Source: Corythoichthys intestinalis
Lineage: Eukaryota > Chordata > Actinopteri > Syngnathiformes > Syngnathidae
Assembly (NCBI RefSeq): GCF_030265065.1
Contig: NC_080397.1
Coordinates: forward strand, 24,372,501-24,436,500
DNA length: 64,000 bases
Direction of reading: 5' to 3'
Shown here in pieces: positions 1 through 51,120 of the stretch. A model generated the notes under the pieces. That model searched no databases. It saw only the letters and a list, made by a program, of their open reading frames with translations, and was not told the DNA's origin. Position 1 is the stretch's first letter; each line of letters opens with the position of its first letter. Position numbers and translations under genes: made by a program.

Positions 1-371
1 AGGTCACACAGCAATTCCCAGCATTTTACATGAGTGACAATGACACACGTTGATTACAAAATAAAATGCAAAAGGATAAAAAGTATTGTGTAAACAAACT
101 GGCCAGTTACCTTTAAAAAATGACTTGAAATGGTTTTGTATAACCTTCCCAAGAGGATAAAAAAAAACAAGTTCATTAAAGAATTGTCCATATGAGTGAA
201 TCTGAGTGTGAATGATTGTGCGCCCCCCACTTGACTCCGGTGTGTTCAGTCAAGGCTCAAGGTCATCTGGGAAAGGCTCCTATTCAGCAACTATCATACT
301 GATGAGGTATGGAAAAATTGATGGAGGATCTGTCCCCCCCCTCCCTTCCTGAGGATACACTGATACATATA
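1..371. other. Non-coding, nothing recognised
   Basis: AT-rich sequence with no convincing coding frame, exon or repeat end. It is downstream of gp1bb on that gene's strand. Confidence 0.6.
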
Positions 372-959
372 CAGTGGTACCTCTACTTAAGAACGTCTCG
401 ACATACAGAATTTTAGGTTAAGAAACGCCTCAACAGGAATATATTGCCTCTTATTACAAAAGGAATTTCAGGATACGCAAGACAAAAATACAGTACAACT
501 GGTATTTGCAGATCCCAAAGTTTACTGAACGTAACATACTGTACTTCCGAAGCACCAGCCTTGTTTTTTTTTTTTTATATATATATCTATTTGTACTTGT
601 TTTTCTTTTTTTAAAGTTCCACTTTATTTCTACTGTATGTTTATGTGTGTATCCCAGCGTGTTCATTCGCCCCTCATGTTCCGAAAGTTTTACATGAGTG
701 GATTAACTTTTATTCATTTTTCTTGTTTTTTACATTATGCACAACTCTGATTGTGTGATTATTGCGCAATAATGTAATTGTAACATGTATTTGTTTCATG
801 TTTTGATGCATTATTATGCATTTTAAAAGATGTCAGAATTTTGGGGGATTTGGAAGAGATTAAAGCATTTACATGAAAAATGCGTCTCTACTTACAGATT
901 TTTTTTTTAAAGTTATGAACCTACTTAACCGATTAATTTTGTAAGAAGAAGTACCACTG
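372..959. mobile_element. TA-flanked MITE, CAGTGGTACC ends (588 bp)
   Basis: The left end reads CAGTGGTACCTCTACTTA and the right end is the matching inverted sequence finishing in GTACCACTG. Both sides are flanked by TA, as expected for Tc1/mariner-type transposition. The interior is AT-rich and has no transposase. The same family recurs at 10896-11729. Confidence 0.8.
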
Positions 960-1401
960 TATTAGCAACGGTATCAGTGCTGTGTCTGTACTCAAACCAG
1001 TCATATAACGCATATGCGGCTAGGAAGCTAGAACACAATCGTGTGATCAGGTATCATTACGGTTGACCGAACACAATTCCAAAATTCAGTTTGTTACTAA
1101 AGTTTAAACTTTCAGCAGGTTCAAGAAATTTTTTCGCTTGTGTTTTTGAACAAAATTTGATCAAATAAAAATAATTTCCATCCAAACTATCAAGTATTGC
1201 TCTATTTTTAACCATAGTATTATTGCATCCACAAAATAGAGGCACTTCATTTTAGTACTACATTATTATAATTACTGATATACAAGCAAAGTTATTTCTA
1301 CAAACAACAAGTAACATAAGGGTAAGTGTTAAACCCAAAAGAGCAATATTCAATCAAATATGGTCTGTTCATTTAAATGAATAATAAAAATAATCTGCAT
1401 G
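960..1401. other. Non-coding spacer
   Basis: AT-rich sequence between two elements. No exon, RNA gene or repeat boundary recognised. Confidence 0.5.
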
Positions 1402-1635
1402 CATAAGCGGAGTTTAAGGGGGGTGGACAGGCCCCCCCTTGTTGCCGAAAATTGTCATTGCATGAAATTTACTTTCCTTTATATATATACATACTGTTTA
1501 GTATTTAAGTTGTAAAGCAAGAAAACAAATCACAAAAATGAATGAAATGAATAAAAAAAGATTTTCATAATGGGTCAAAATTATTTTTCGAACAGATCAT
1601 GTGACGAGCACCTCAGATGGTCATTTGCTTTGCAT

Positions 1636-1666
<31 letters not shown>

Positions 1667-2508
1667 AGGTGAGGGCAATTTTATTTTTCAAATGATTTTT
1701 TTCTTTGATTGAAAATATTATTTTGGGGATTATCCATAATATGGCCCAAACACAAAAAGGATTGCGAAAATCAAAGAACTTTTTTAATGAAAAATGAAGT
1801 GTTCAAATGCAAATTTTTGAGTCTCTAATATTTTTTCACATTCAAAAACTTTTTTCTATGATTGAAATTTTTCTTTTGTTGATTGAAGTGATTTTTCTTT
1901 TGAAAATATATATTTTTTGTGTGAAGCAAGTAAGCAACATATTTTTTGATTGAATAATAAATACACAAAAGTCCTAGCCAAAATGTGGCCCAAACACAAA
2001 AGAACATTACTTCAATCAAAAAAGTTGCTTCAATAAAAAAAAAACAAAAAAATCAAATAAAAATAGCTTTCAAAAACTTTTTTTTTTTTTTTAATTTATT
2101 TTTGCATTCAAACAATTTTTTGTTGATTGAAGTTACTTTTTTTTTTACATTGAAAAAATATATTTTGATTGAAGCAACTTTTTTTGGATCGAATAATGAA
2201 GACACAAATCTACCTCCATATGGCTCCACCCAGGGGATACAATTTTTGACTGCGGTAACTACATTGGCACGACACCGGCGGGCGTACCGTATTCAATGGA
2301 TGATGATCATGGCGAAAAGGATAGCTGTCCTGCCAGCAGCCTGATTTAGAATTCCCCTCAAGAATGATGGGAAACAAAAAAAAAAAAAAAGCTCATTTTC
2401 AAATTATTATAAATATTCTTGTAAGTTACTGTAATTTTATTGCTGACACTGCGTTTCACGGTCATCAACATGTGCCCCCCCTGCCCTAAAAGTCAAACTC
2501 CGCCTATG
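1402..2508. mobile_element. Inverted-ended element with repetitive T-rich core
   Basis: The left end CATAAGCGGAGTTT and the right end AAACTCCGCCTATG are inverted copies. Just inside both ends lies C/G-rich sequence (GGCCCCCC left, GCCCCCCC right). The interior carries repeated blocks around the motif TTGATTGAAG in both orientations, making it low-complexity and partly self-complementary. There is no transposase. A target duplication is not obvious, so the superfamily is left open. Confidence 0.55.
1640..1668. repeat. Homopolymer C tract followed by A tract
   Basis: An uninterrupted run of C passes directly into a run of A inside the element at 1402-2508. It is a likely site of length polymorphism. 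Confidence 0.85.
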
Positions 2509-2550
2509 TTAGCATGTAGAAAGACTTTTTTTTTTTTTTTTTACCATTTT

Positions 2551-2556
2551 TTTATT
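2551..2556 (-). terminator. gp1bb polyadenylation signal
   Basis: The minus strand reads AATAAA only about 13 nt past the gp1bb stop codon. A long A-rich stretch follows on the minus strand. It is the closest candidate signal, and a very short 3' UTR is implied. Confidence 0.5.
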
Positions 2557-2569
2557 GACCACAGCAGTT

Positions 2570-3196
2570 TTAGCTACTCCACTCATTTAAAGGCAAATGC
2601 ACTGATTTTCTATTAGCCTCCCCGGCTGTGAGGCTCTCCTCTTCGGTCCTCTTGGCTTCCTTGGAGAGCCTCTCGAACTTCTTTAGGAACACGATCACAG
2701 CGGCCAGCAGCGCCACTTGCACCAGGACGAAGACAAAGAGAAACGCCTGTGAAATCATAGCTAGGTCACAGTACCAGTAGTGGCAAGAGTCCAGCACCTC
2801 TTCCTCTGTCAAATACTCCACCAGCCTCCCTCTGAGGCGCGGAGGGGAGCTGCAGTTGACATGGGGTTGACTTCCAGCAGGTTGACGCCTCAGCCAGGCC
2901 CGCAGGTAGAGGACCCCGCAGTCGCATGCCCACGGATTGCTGTGCAGGGAGACCTGGCGCAGGGCGGGGAGATGGTCCAGGAGACCGTTGGGGAGGGTGG
3001 TCAGCCGGTTGTTATGGAGGCGCAGCTCGGCAGTGTAAGCGGGGAAGACGCTGGGAAGCTGCGCAGAGACAAGAGACCTGGCGCTGCAGTCCACCTGACT
3101 GCCTTGACAGGTGCAATGTTGGGGGCACGCCAATGAGCTTCGACCACCAAAGATGAGCAGACACAAAAGATGGAACTCCTTCATCCTCAACAGTGA
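2570..3196 (-). CDS. gp1bb: Platelet glycoprotein Ib beta chain, main coding exon
   Basis: GP1BB is a single-pass membrane subunit of the GPIb-IX-V receptor for von Willebrand factor on platelets (thrombocytes in fish). Joined to the ATG at 3491-3493, the protein is about 209 residues, against 206 in human. In order: a signal peptide (MSLLRMKEFHLLCLLIFGG); a leucine-rich N-cap with four cysteines (CPQHCTCQGSQVDC); one leucine-rich repeat (AELRLHNNRLTTLPNGLL); a C-cap starting NPWACDCG; a juxtamembrane CHYWYC where mammals keep the cysteine bonded to GPIb alpha; one membrane helix (about 25 residues from AMISQAFLFVF); and a basic tail starting KKFERLSKEAKR. The acceptor at 3197-3199 follows the pyrimidine tract TTTCTCTCTTCAG and keeps the frame. 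An internal in-frame ATG at 3184 is the alternative start if no intron is removed. Confidence 0.93.
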   Translation of the reverse strand, partial: SLLRMKEFHLLCLLIFGGRSSLACPQHCTCQGSQVDCSARSLVSAQLPSVFPAYTAELRLHNNRLTTLPNGLLDHLPALRQVSLHSNPWACDCGVLYLRAWLRRQPAGSQPHVNCSSPPRLRGRLVEYLTEEEVLDSCHYWYCDLAMISQAFLFVFVLVQVALLAAVIVFLKKFERLSKEAKRTEEESLTAGEANRKSVHLPLNEWSS

Positions 3197-3490
3197 CTGA
3201 AGAGAGAAACTAGCTTTATGCTGATGTGTCATTCAGGTCACCACTTATGAGCCAATCTACTGTATCTCAAAATCTGGGGTGGGGAACTTGCGTCCTATCA
3301 GGGGTCCTCCAAAGGCAACACTAAAATTATAGCAAATATGATGTAATCACTATAACACCCTATTGGGATATGCAGTACAGAAAATAGACGGTTTATGCAA
3401 CCATTAAACATGTTTATAGAATTGATTGACGGGTTGTTTCAAGCTTCCCTCCAACGTTTCTTGTGTAAATATTCAAGAATAGCGACTCAC

Positions 3491-3493
3491 CAT
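3491..3493 (-). CDS. gp1bb: gp1bb exon 1: start codon alone at exon end
   Basis: The minus strand reads TTGATG followed by gtgagt, a strong donor. Splicing from 3490 to the acceptor at 3197 removes 294 nt and joins ATG in frame to the codons for SLLRMKEF, giving a clean signal peptide. Human GP1BB also has its intron within a few bases of the start codon, which supports this model. The exon's 5' end, in the untranslated region, is not defined. Confidence 0.75.
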
Positions 3494-3575
3494 CAACGCC
3501 GTGTGTTGTCACCAGTCAAAGAGTGTTGCTGTCCTCAACTCTGCAGTGAGTGTGAAGCCGCCGGCTGGGCCTCGC

Positions 3576-3598
3576 TGATAAAGTTTCCAACAGGATGT
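3576..3598 (-). promoter_or_regulatory. GATA plus ETS motifs of the gp1bb promoter
   Basis: TGATAA (3576-3581) is a GATA-factor site and CAGGATGT (3591-3598) fits an ETS site. A second GGAA core on the minus strand lies between them. They are about 85-105 bp upstream of the ATG at 3493. Paired GATA and ETS sites are the known signature of megakaryocyte promoters, including human GP1BB. The assignment to this gene is inference from position. Confidence 0.6.
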
Positions 3599-3599
3599 G

Positions 3600-4193
3600 T
3601 GCCGTACTCTATCTCGCCTTATTTTCACATAAATTCATGTCCTAATGAATTGCTCGTCATTATTTTGTGACCAACACAGCTTAAACGTTCAATGTTTTAT
3701 TCATTGAAGGGGGAAAATGCAGTTTATTTTTGTGGAATTTTATATTCATTTTCAAGCTTGAAAGGGAAAATGTAGCAGATATATCTGCAAAATATGTCAC
3801 GTAGATCTGCTACCAAGTTCGGAAACATCTGCAAAAAATGTTTAAGTATTCAGATGGAATAATGGGAAATAAAATTTATGATGCAAGGTTAGTTACACTT
3901 CTCATGAGTAATGTCAACTTGATGCAATGTTTTCATAATTGAGGGACCCCACTGAACAACAACCACATTAGGTACACTTGCACAATATCAAAGTGCCAAG
4001 TTAGATTAATTTTTTTTAGCTAAATATATGTTTACAAACAAATTGTTCTTAAAGATTAAATTCTAAGGTGAAGGACTCAAAGTGTTTACGAATGCAATTT
4101 TACAAGTTTTTCAGAGTTGATGATAGAATATGTTTAAACACAACATAGGCGCAGACACTTTGTGATGCCAGTTACAGTATACCCACTCACATA
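3600..4193. other. Intergenic, gp1bb to septin-5 spacer
   Basis: AT-rich sequence upstream of the gp1bb promoter. No exon or element boundary recognised. Confidence 0.5.
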
Positions 4194-5789
<1,596 letters not shown>

Positions 5790-5791
5790 TA

Positions 5792-6417
5792 CATACTGAT
5801 AGACTCGAACACAAGTGCATGTGACAATGGTATTAATGACCTCACATGAAAGGGAAGCAATACTCGAATAAAATTGACTAAATTAGTAGCAGAATTGATT
5901 AAAAGTCAAATGGCTTTTACGTGCATTTCTTGCTACTATTAGAGTGCAATTTTACACCATCTCAAATTTTCTTAAATCAAGTCCAATCGTTTTCTACATC
6001 TTGTTTTGAGTGTTAAAGACTACTTAACAGTTTAATGTGTCAAAATTTTCCATTTACTTTAAGTAAATATTACTATTTGTTTTTATTAAGCCATTCATCT
6101 AAAAGTTGGTAATTTTTCACCTAAATCGAGAAATATCGCTTTCAAATAATGTTTTGAACAATGTATATTCTTGAATTAAGAACATTTCTGACAAGCAAGC
6201 TTTTTTTAGATTAAATAAAATAATTTATTGCTTAAAATTTGTCTTTTAATCTTATTTTTAGCTAGCTATTTTTTTTTTTTCAAGAAATCTGAGGAAAATT
6301 TACTTGAAGCGCTGGCAGATAATTTCACTTATTTCTAGTAGATTTACAATGTAAACAAGGGAATTTAACTAGTTTTAAGGAGTTGTCTGCAATGTATCCA
6401 CCAGAAAACGTAATTCT

Positions 6418-6448
<31 letters not shown>

Positions 6449-6930
6449 TTCTCCAATTATTAAACAATATTCTTTCTGCTGGGTTACCCAAAATAACGGT
6501 GTTGTCTGTCCCTTTAAAAGTTAAAAACAGAATTGTACTTTGCCATTGATTGTTTTGAATACTATCCCAAAGAGCCCAGCGAACTCGGAGAACGGCTGTT
6601 ATTCATATTTATTAATTTCTATATCTTTCCTTCTGTTTGTACCAAAATACTGTATTTTTTCAATATATACAGTATATTTTTGTGTTTATATTTCAAACTT
6701 ACCATTAAAAAAACAAGTACAAATCTTCCCCTTTTGAGCATAGAAAAAAAAAATCTTTAACCTCAAACTAACTGCTAATATCCTCCAAGACACAGACACC
6801 ATTATGTTCCATTGTGTCTGTAATGAAGGAAGAATGGCTGCTACAGATAAATTATTCAAACGATAACATCCCACAAGTTTGACGACAGCCGGAAAGAATG
6901 CACAACTTCATTTACAGAAAGAGGAGGAAC
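5792..6930. other. Intergenic spacer with (TG)n(G)n tract
   Basis: AT-rich sequence between Tc1 copy A and the septin-5 3' end. It contains a TG run passing into a G run at about 6418-6448 and otherwise nothing recognised. Confidence 0.5.
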
Positions 6931-6933
6931 ACG

Positions 6934-6939
6934 TTTATT
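6934..6939 (-). terminator. Candidate septin-5 polyadenylation signal
   Basis: AATAAA on the minus strand about 575 nt past the stop codon, followed by the GT-rich CGTGTTCC. It would give a 3' UTR of about 0.6 kb. Confidence 0.5.
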
Positions 6940-7511
6940 ATTTGTCATATTGGACAGAAGGAAGATGCACTTTTGTTTGTACTCATTCACACGCTGCTCT
7001 TCTTCATGACAAAATTCACAATTAAAAAAAAAAAAGCATCAATTATCCACTATTTACTAAAGCAAAAAACACAAAAAATGTTTTGATTATGATTTGCGTT
7101 CAAAGTTCACATTTGACATCTGGCATTAAGTGCAGTTAAAAAGCAGCGAACCAATGACAAAAAAAGCTGCTCCACATCCAAAACTGATATAAATAATGCA
7201 TTCCTTATGATCACCATATTCATTTAAATAGATGAGAAAGACATTGTGCAAAGACTAAAAGGGATATTGTGGACACCAGATCAGAGACTTAATGACACGG
7301 TCACTCCCTTACACACTGAATAAAAAACACCATTCAACTCTAAATGTCGTACCCTGACTAAGTTAGGTTTTAATATGGTTAAACCACAGCTGGGGGTGTC
7401 GTGTGGGAGGGGGCCTCGAACGAAGCGAATAACCAGGCAGACGAGCTGTAAAAAAGCACCTAACTGAACTTGAATGTACAAACCAAAAATTTGTCGTGTT
7501 TGACTTCATGG

Positions 7512-45789
<38,278 letters not shown>

Positions 45790-45960
45790 GTCGACCGCTG
45801 GACAAGATGCGCTGCGTCTGCCGCACACACGTACGCCCCAAGACGAGAGCGAGAGCGAGAGCGAGAGAGAACGAAAGAGATGAAAGCGGCGAGCATCCTG
45901 GCTCAGCCAATCAGCTTGCAGAGTCGCCAGCCACAGGAAGTCAAGTGACAAAAATCATTT
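45790..45960 (-). promoter_or_regulatory. Upstream region and promoter of septin-5, with CCAAT box
   Basis: CpG-rich sequence directly upstream of the ATG. It contains a purine run of GAGAGC units (about 45845-45875) and CCAAT at 45907-45911, about 120 bp from the ATG. No TATA box is seen. Start site not determined. Confidence 0.5.
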
Positions 45961-46661
45961 AGCAGAGAGACAACAATCATTTGGCAGTTGAAAGATAAAT
46001 AAACGGGTTTCCCTCTCAAAACATCACACATCTTTTTTCATTTTATTTTTTATAAATGTTTCAAAAGCAGCAGCACTCGCTCAGCATTGTGTAAAAAAAT
46101 AGTTAACATATTTCAGCCTACTCCACTTCTACCTTGATATGCACCTGCAGTATGGGGACACACTGGACACTAGGAGTGGGAACCTCTGGGTACCTTACGA
46201 TACAAAGCTCACGATAACGATCTGACGACACGGCGATACAACGATTATCGATACATTGGTCAGGAAATCATTCTAGGATATTCTAAAAACAACTAATAAA
46301 CAGAAAAACAAGCTTCTGCTGTGAATTGGAATGAGTTTATCACTAGTAGACATCCAATTCATTTGAACTGGGAGGGTGGCAGCGAATGAACGAACGTTCA
46401 TTCGCTGCCATCCCTCCCACTTCAAACGGATTCAACGTCTATGGCCGTCAGTAGCAGCCAATGCCAGGCAATGATGCCATTTTAGGTCATTTACCTGTTG
46501 ATTTTCAGTTACTTCCTGTTTATTTCGGGGTATTTTATGGGTCACTTCCTGTTCTGTAACAAAATGAATTTGGGAATCACCCAACTGAATAGGCAGTGAC
46601 TCAAACTCGACAGGAAATGACCTGGAAATGCCCTAAAATGAACAGCAAGTGACCTATAAAT

Positions 46662-48265
46662 TATGGATGGGCGGATCTATACCAAAATATCGATATTTCG
46701 ATCCAGCGCGTTAAGTTTCAGGTATCGATCACCAAGCAAAAGTATCGATATTTGGAATTAATATATTATATTTTCTTTGTCTATTTTTTGGGGTATATTT
46801 TTGTGCACACTTTTTGTACTACTTTTCCCTTTCACGTTCTACATGCACATAAGCAGTGCACCAGCGTCTGCTCCCGCCCCCATTTACGTCCCTATCCTGT
46901 GTCGATCAGCATGCTTTTCCTCCGCCCCGCTCACAAGGCACCAACACAGTCACAACAAACAAACATTTGGAAGCTGGTACTACCAGCCTGGTAGCATGGC
47001 TGCAGCATCGATGACGGATCATAAAAGAAGTCTGGTTTGGACAAATTTCATTTTAATAAATAGCAACGAGGCTAAGTGCACAGTTTGTGCCTAATACCAC
47101 AAACCTCACGAAACACTTAAGAAAGGTGCATCCCGAAGCACACGACGAAATGAATAAAAAACTTGCCACTCAAGCCGAGATGGACACGAGAAAAGACAAG
47201 ACCACGCCGCCGAAGCAAAACCAAAGTACTTTAGAAGTGGTGTTTGCGAAAGGCAGGACTTATCCAGGTAATCGAGGTGCTAATAGATAATCAGAGACGA
47301 TATAAGCATTAGTGGCTGACGTGAAATATGAAACGATAAATATGGCGTTTTTGTCATCTTACATAAAAAGAACTATGCAGCACTATTGAATATGCTTTGT
47401 AATGGAAAGTTATAGCTACATCTTATTTGTGAAAAGCAAAGTTCATACCGCATTATATATAAAAGGTAAGATGACCATAGTAACATATTTAACGGTGAAG
47501 TATTACTGTAAACTAAATGTGAGTCTCCATTTTATTAATTTTTGATGCAATGAGGACAAATCAGCCCACATCGCCGTCCATAGGATAGTCAAGTGAACTA
47601 CGAGCAAGCAAGTTGGGTATAAAAAAAAATATATATATTACTTAACATTTTAAAATTTCCATATTGTTTTATGTTACAAACAATTAAATGCTTGATTTCT
47701 AATGTTTTGTTGATATTTACTTTTATTTTGTTAAAGGTCTGTTTCAATTATTTCAAAATTGTGTTAGTAAAATAAAATTCAAAAACGGAAAGTGCTATTG
47801 TTTATTGGATTTGTTTTTAATGATCTACCAATAGAGGGCGGTAACATGCTACTATTAATTTGTTCTTTAATTAGATCAAAAATATTTAACTTAGGTAGAT
47901 TAAAATTTGATCAAATACAACATGTAGCAGGGAAATAGTTTGTGCATATGAATTTAAGGGTCATGGTTAGAGTGAGACTGATTAATCACATTTTGTCGTT
48001 GATGGATTGGTTTCTGAGTTTGTAGGGACACTGCTTTGCTAGTTATTAAAAGCAGTTTTTCCATTACAATGCATATTTGACACAGAGACTTTTAATAGTT
48101 TTTGAGTGCTTGCTGTAGTTGTACATTAGATATCATCAGAATGGCTGAGAACTGCAGTGTTGTATATAACATATACATATATATATAAATATGAACTTCC
48201 GGTATCGATATCGGATCAGGATCGCGATATTTGGCCTTGGTATTACTTGGTATCGTCCATCCCTA
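46662..48265 (+). mobile_element. Nested hAT with BED-finger remnant (1604 bp)
   Basis: The ends TATGGATGGGCGGATC and GGTATCGTCCATCCCTA are flanked by a perfect duplication, CTATAAAT. Sub-terminal sequence is rich in TATCGATA motifs. Confidence 0.92.
46996..47290 (+). pseudogene. hAT transposase N-terminus, BED zinc finger
   Basis: Encodes MAAASMTDHKRSLVWTNF, then AKCTVC, then after a frame change with a small deletion NTTNLTKHLRKVHPEAHDEM. The Cys pair and the HLRKVH histidine pair of a BED finger are both visible, but the loop between them is shortened. It stops at 47290 with no catalytic domain after it. Confidence 0.8.
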
Positions 48266-48656
48266 CTATAAATGCCCTGAAAATCTCACAGAATGACTGT
48301 GAATGCTCTGGTATCTAAATTGATTGGGTGTTGAGCACCGTCAAGGCAGCCTTAGAGTTAACTGAGACACTATTATGGTGGAAGATTTTGGTAGCAATTT
48401 GTTGGTTACTTTTTTTTTTTTTTTTTAAGACATTGATACCTTTTTAAAATGATATCTTGATTCTTGCAGGAGCATATCGATAACCTTTTGGGATACAAAG
48501 TATCAACATATATCACCATTTCGACATTTTGTCACAACCCTACTGGACACCAATGGCGTATCGCACGCTACACGTCCCTTCCGCTCATTAATATTCATTG
48601 GGACAAGCACCCGTTTGTCCCCAATAGTAAATGAATGGAAATAGTGTACGAACGAG

Positions 48657-48821
48657 ATGTTTACAGAGCTAAACCTACCAATTCTGTCTGAAAATGATGT
48701 TCCTGGTGCCAAATTCACTGGTAAAGATGTGGAAGAACATACAAATGTTCAGTTAAAGAGATGGCTTGAGTGTCGAGGGCTGAAAAAGACGGAAAAAAGA
48801 AACGAGCCAACCTCAACTTAG
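48657..48821 (+). pseudogene. SAP-domain protein fragment, 54 codons
   Basis: An open segment from ATG encodes MFTELNLPILSENDVPGAKF, TGKDVEEHT, NVQLKRWLECRGLKKTEKRN and stops shortly after. LKRWLECRGLKKTEKRNE fits the SAP DNA-binding motif (LK..L..RGL...GKK..L). Such domains head transposon-associated proteins in fish. Neither the rest of the protein nor element ends are identified here, so the parent is unknown. Confidence 0.5.
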
Positions 48822-50010
48822 CCTTAGCTTTTTTATCGACACCCTTTTCTTACGCCACTGACAATGACATTCTCCTGTTTCAACAATCTATCCTTTACCA
48901 CCATATGCCCTGTCTATCTTATATATTATATCCTCTGGTTGTCTTACGTCTCTGACTGTTCTTTTGGGCAATTTCCATTGCTATTTTTGTGTAGCGATCG
49001 CAAATGGTACTCGTTGACAGGCAACACACACTTTGATTTTTTCATTAATAACAAATCTTAATTTTATAAATTGATTTACTCTTCCCCCTTACTAAAATTG
49101 TTTTTACAACAGAAAAGGTAACAGATACCATTTGACTTTTCAGGTCATTCACTGTCAGACAGAAGCAGCATGTCAAAACGCCACACTAAAAAATAAGTAA
49201 AAAATATCAAAATTGCTTACCTCTTTGTCCTCTGAAGGACCATGCCAACCCAACAAAATGTTTACTGCATATGAAATGTGAATGGCTTCACCTTACTGGG
49301 ATTAAATGTCCCAACGCAAGCTGATCCATTCTTCACATTTTTTCCTCTGGGTTTTTTGTTTCGGGAAAAGTATGAAGAAAACATCCTTCATATGTCGTAA
49401 TGTCTAAAGTCGTTTCTACAAGTTCCGTATCAGCAGTGCTTGATCGGCATGTTCGTTTTTAAAAGATTACCGGAGAAAAATAGCAGAAATATAATGGTTT
49501 GTATGCGAGGGCATGTCTTTAATGTCCCACTTCCACTTTACGATGCGATGTTACGGTCTAAAAACAGCATTTGTGCGGTATGCTATTGAGCCCATTTCAC
49601 ACACTCCGAAACACCGGGAATATCGCGGGATGTAACCGTGCAGCATTTGTATGTGAAAATAATTTCCCGGGTCGACTGACAAGGAAATTACGCTGACATT
49701 TCACAGGTCAAGTCTTAAGCCTGAGTTATGCTTCTGCGCTGCGGCGTCAATGAGCATTCGATAGTTCTGCGGCAAGGGAACGCGTTGCTCTATAATTCAC
49801 CGCCAAGCCACTAGAGGGGTGTGGCGTTAGGTTTGTACGGTTTGGAGGGACTCTTGTCGACTTCCTCTAGTCTTCTTCACAGGATGCTCTGCCAGTCAAA
49901 ATGGATTGGGCGTTTAGCAATGAGGAAAATGAGTGCCTTTGATGTATCGCAATATCACCTCCCATGAAAACAGAAAAACAGAATACAAACATGTTTTCTG
50001 TAAACAAACT
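48822..50010. other. Intergenic, mostly unassigned
   Basis: Contains a probable element end at about 49728-49790 (CCTGAGTTATGCTTCTGCGC). No host exon recognised. On the minus strand a short FPKQKTQRKK peptide near 49350 is noted but not called. Confidence 0.45.
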
Positions 50011-50016
50011 TTTATT
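50011..50016 (-). terminator. Candidate distal polyadenylation signal of the SEPT2-type gene
   Basis: AATAAA on the minus strand followed by GTTTGTTT, about 1.1 kb past the stop. A nearer candidate AATAAA lies at 50835-50840. Confidence 0.4.
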
Positions 50017-51120
50017 ACAGCTGAAGTAGGCCTAACAGTCACGTTTAACATGTGTACATTTGCATGACAGCTTCAAACAGTACCGTAAATGACACATTGA
50101 TGAAAGTTATAGCATACAAAACAGTATTTTGGACATGAACAAATTAGACTTAACATTAGTATTGTGTTGCAAAAACTGGCCAAAATAAAAGTCCATAGAG
50201 CGGGTGCCTTGACTTAAAGTTTAATTTGTACCGTGACCTACAATAAAAAAAACTTGTAACTCAAGAGGTCTTTCCAAATGTAAATTAATGGCAGTTCAAA
50301 TGAACTATAGTAGCAGAAATTGAGGCAAAGGTACGGTTCGGTAACAGACAGTGACATTTTCTTTAATATTGCATTGTTGATTCATGGACATTAACAGCTT
50401 AAAGATACTTTTTTTTTTTTTTGGGGGGGGGGGGGGTGAATTGCTAACTGTCCTATGCTTCTTTGATGTTTTGTTTGATGTTACTGTGTCCAGCACACAA
50501 AACTAAAATCGTTGCTAGCAACTAAATTAAAAAAAAAAATGTTTAAAGGAGTGTCTTATAAAAGAACCTAGGTCAAGCTAGCACTGTAAATGAAAATAAA
50601 TTGTAAATAAAAATGTCCCAAACAGGAGCTTTTGCAGTTAACACAGACATCATACGTCTTATACAGTATATAAAAGTATAGTAGCAAAATGGCACCGACA
50701 CGCAATCCTTTTAGTGTGTTATTATTATCATAGTAGCCTTTGAAAAACCACTGAGGATGGATATGGTGACGTGTTTGGATTGGGGAGGGGGGGGGATGGT
50801 AATGTGTGTGTGTGACGTGAACAGAAACCTACAGTTTATTTATAACAAATAAAAGTGGGCCTAACAGCCTGCAGTGAATATTATTAAGAGAGAGCAGAAC
50901 GTTTCTTAATCAAGATAATTGTGATAATATCACATCTTGTAGCAGTCAGACAGATGACAATAAAAAGATAATAATGATGTGTCATCCAGTATAGGAATCC
51001 AAAAGTGAATTTTAATTCACTCCAAAAAGGCACTAAAAAAACGACCATAACTAACGGCTCCCACACTTAAAAGGCGTAATTTGACTCCTCCTAAAGACTT
51101 TTTCGGGTTGTGTAGTGTTG

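Larger units (their letters stand above)
46171..48542. mobile_element. hAT element hosting a second hAT (2372 bp)
   Basis: The ends TAGGAGTGGGAACCTC and TTTTGTCACAACCCTA are flanked by a perfect 8-bp duplication, CTGGACAC. Removing 46662-48265 leaves about 770 bp with GATAACGAT-type repeats and a pair of inverted short dispersed repeats at about 46330-46460. It lies between the two septin genes. Confidence 0.9.

Noticed and set aside
2780-3136. Plus-strand open frames antisense to gp1bb
   Set aside because: They are mirror frames created by the GC-rich leucine-rich-repeat coding sequence; no domain or start context supports them.
49330-49400. FPKQKTQRKK peptide on the minus strand, reminiscent of a THAP domain
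   Set aside because: The zinc-binding Cys and His residues of THAP are not visible and the frame is interrupted.
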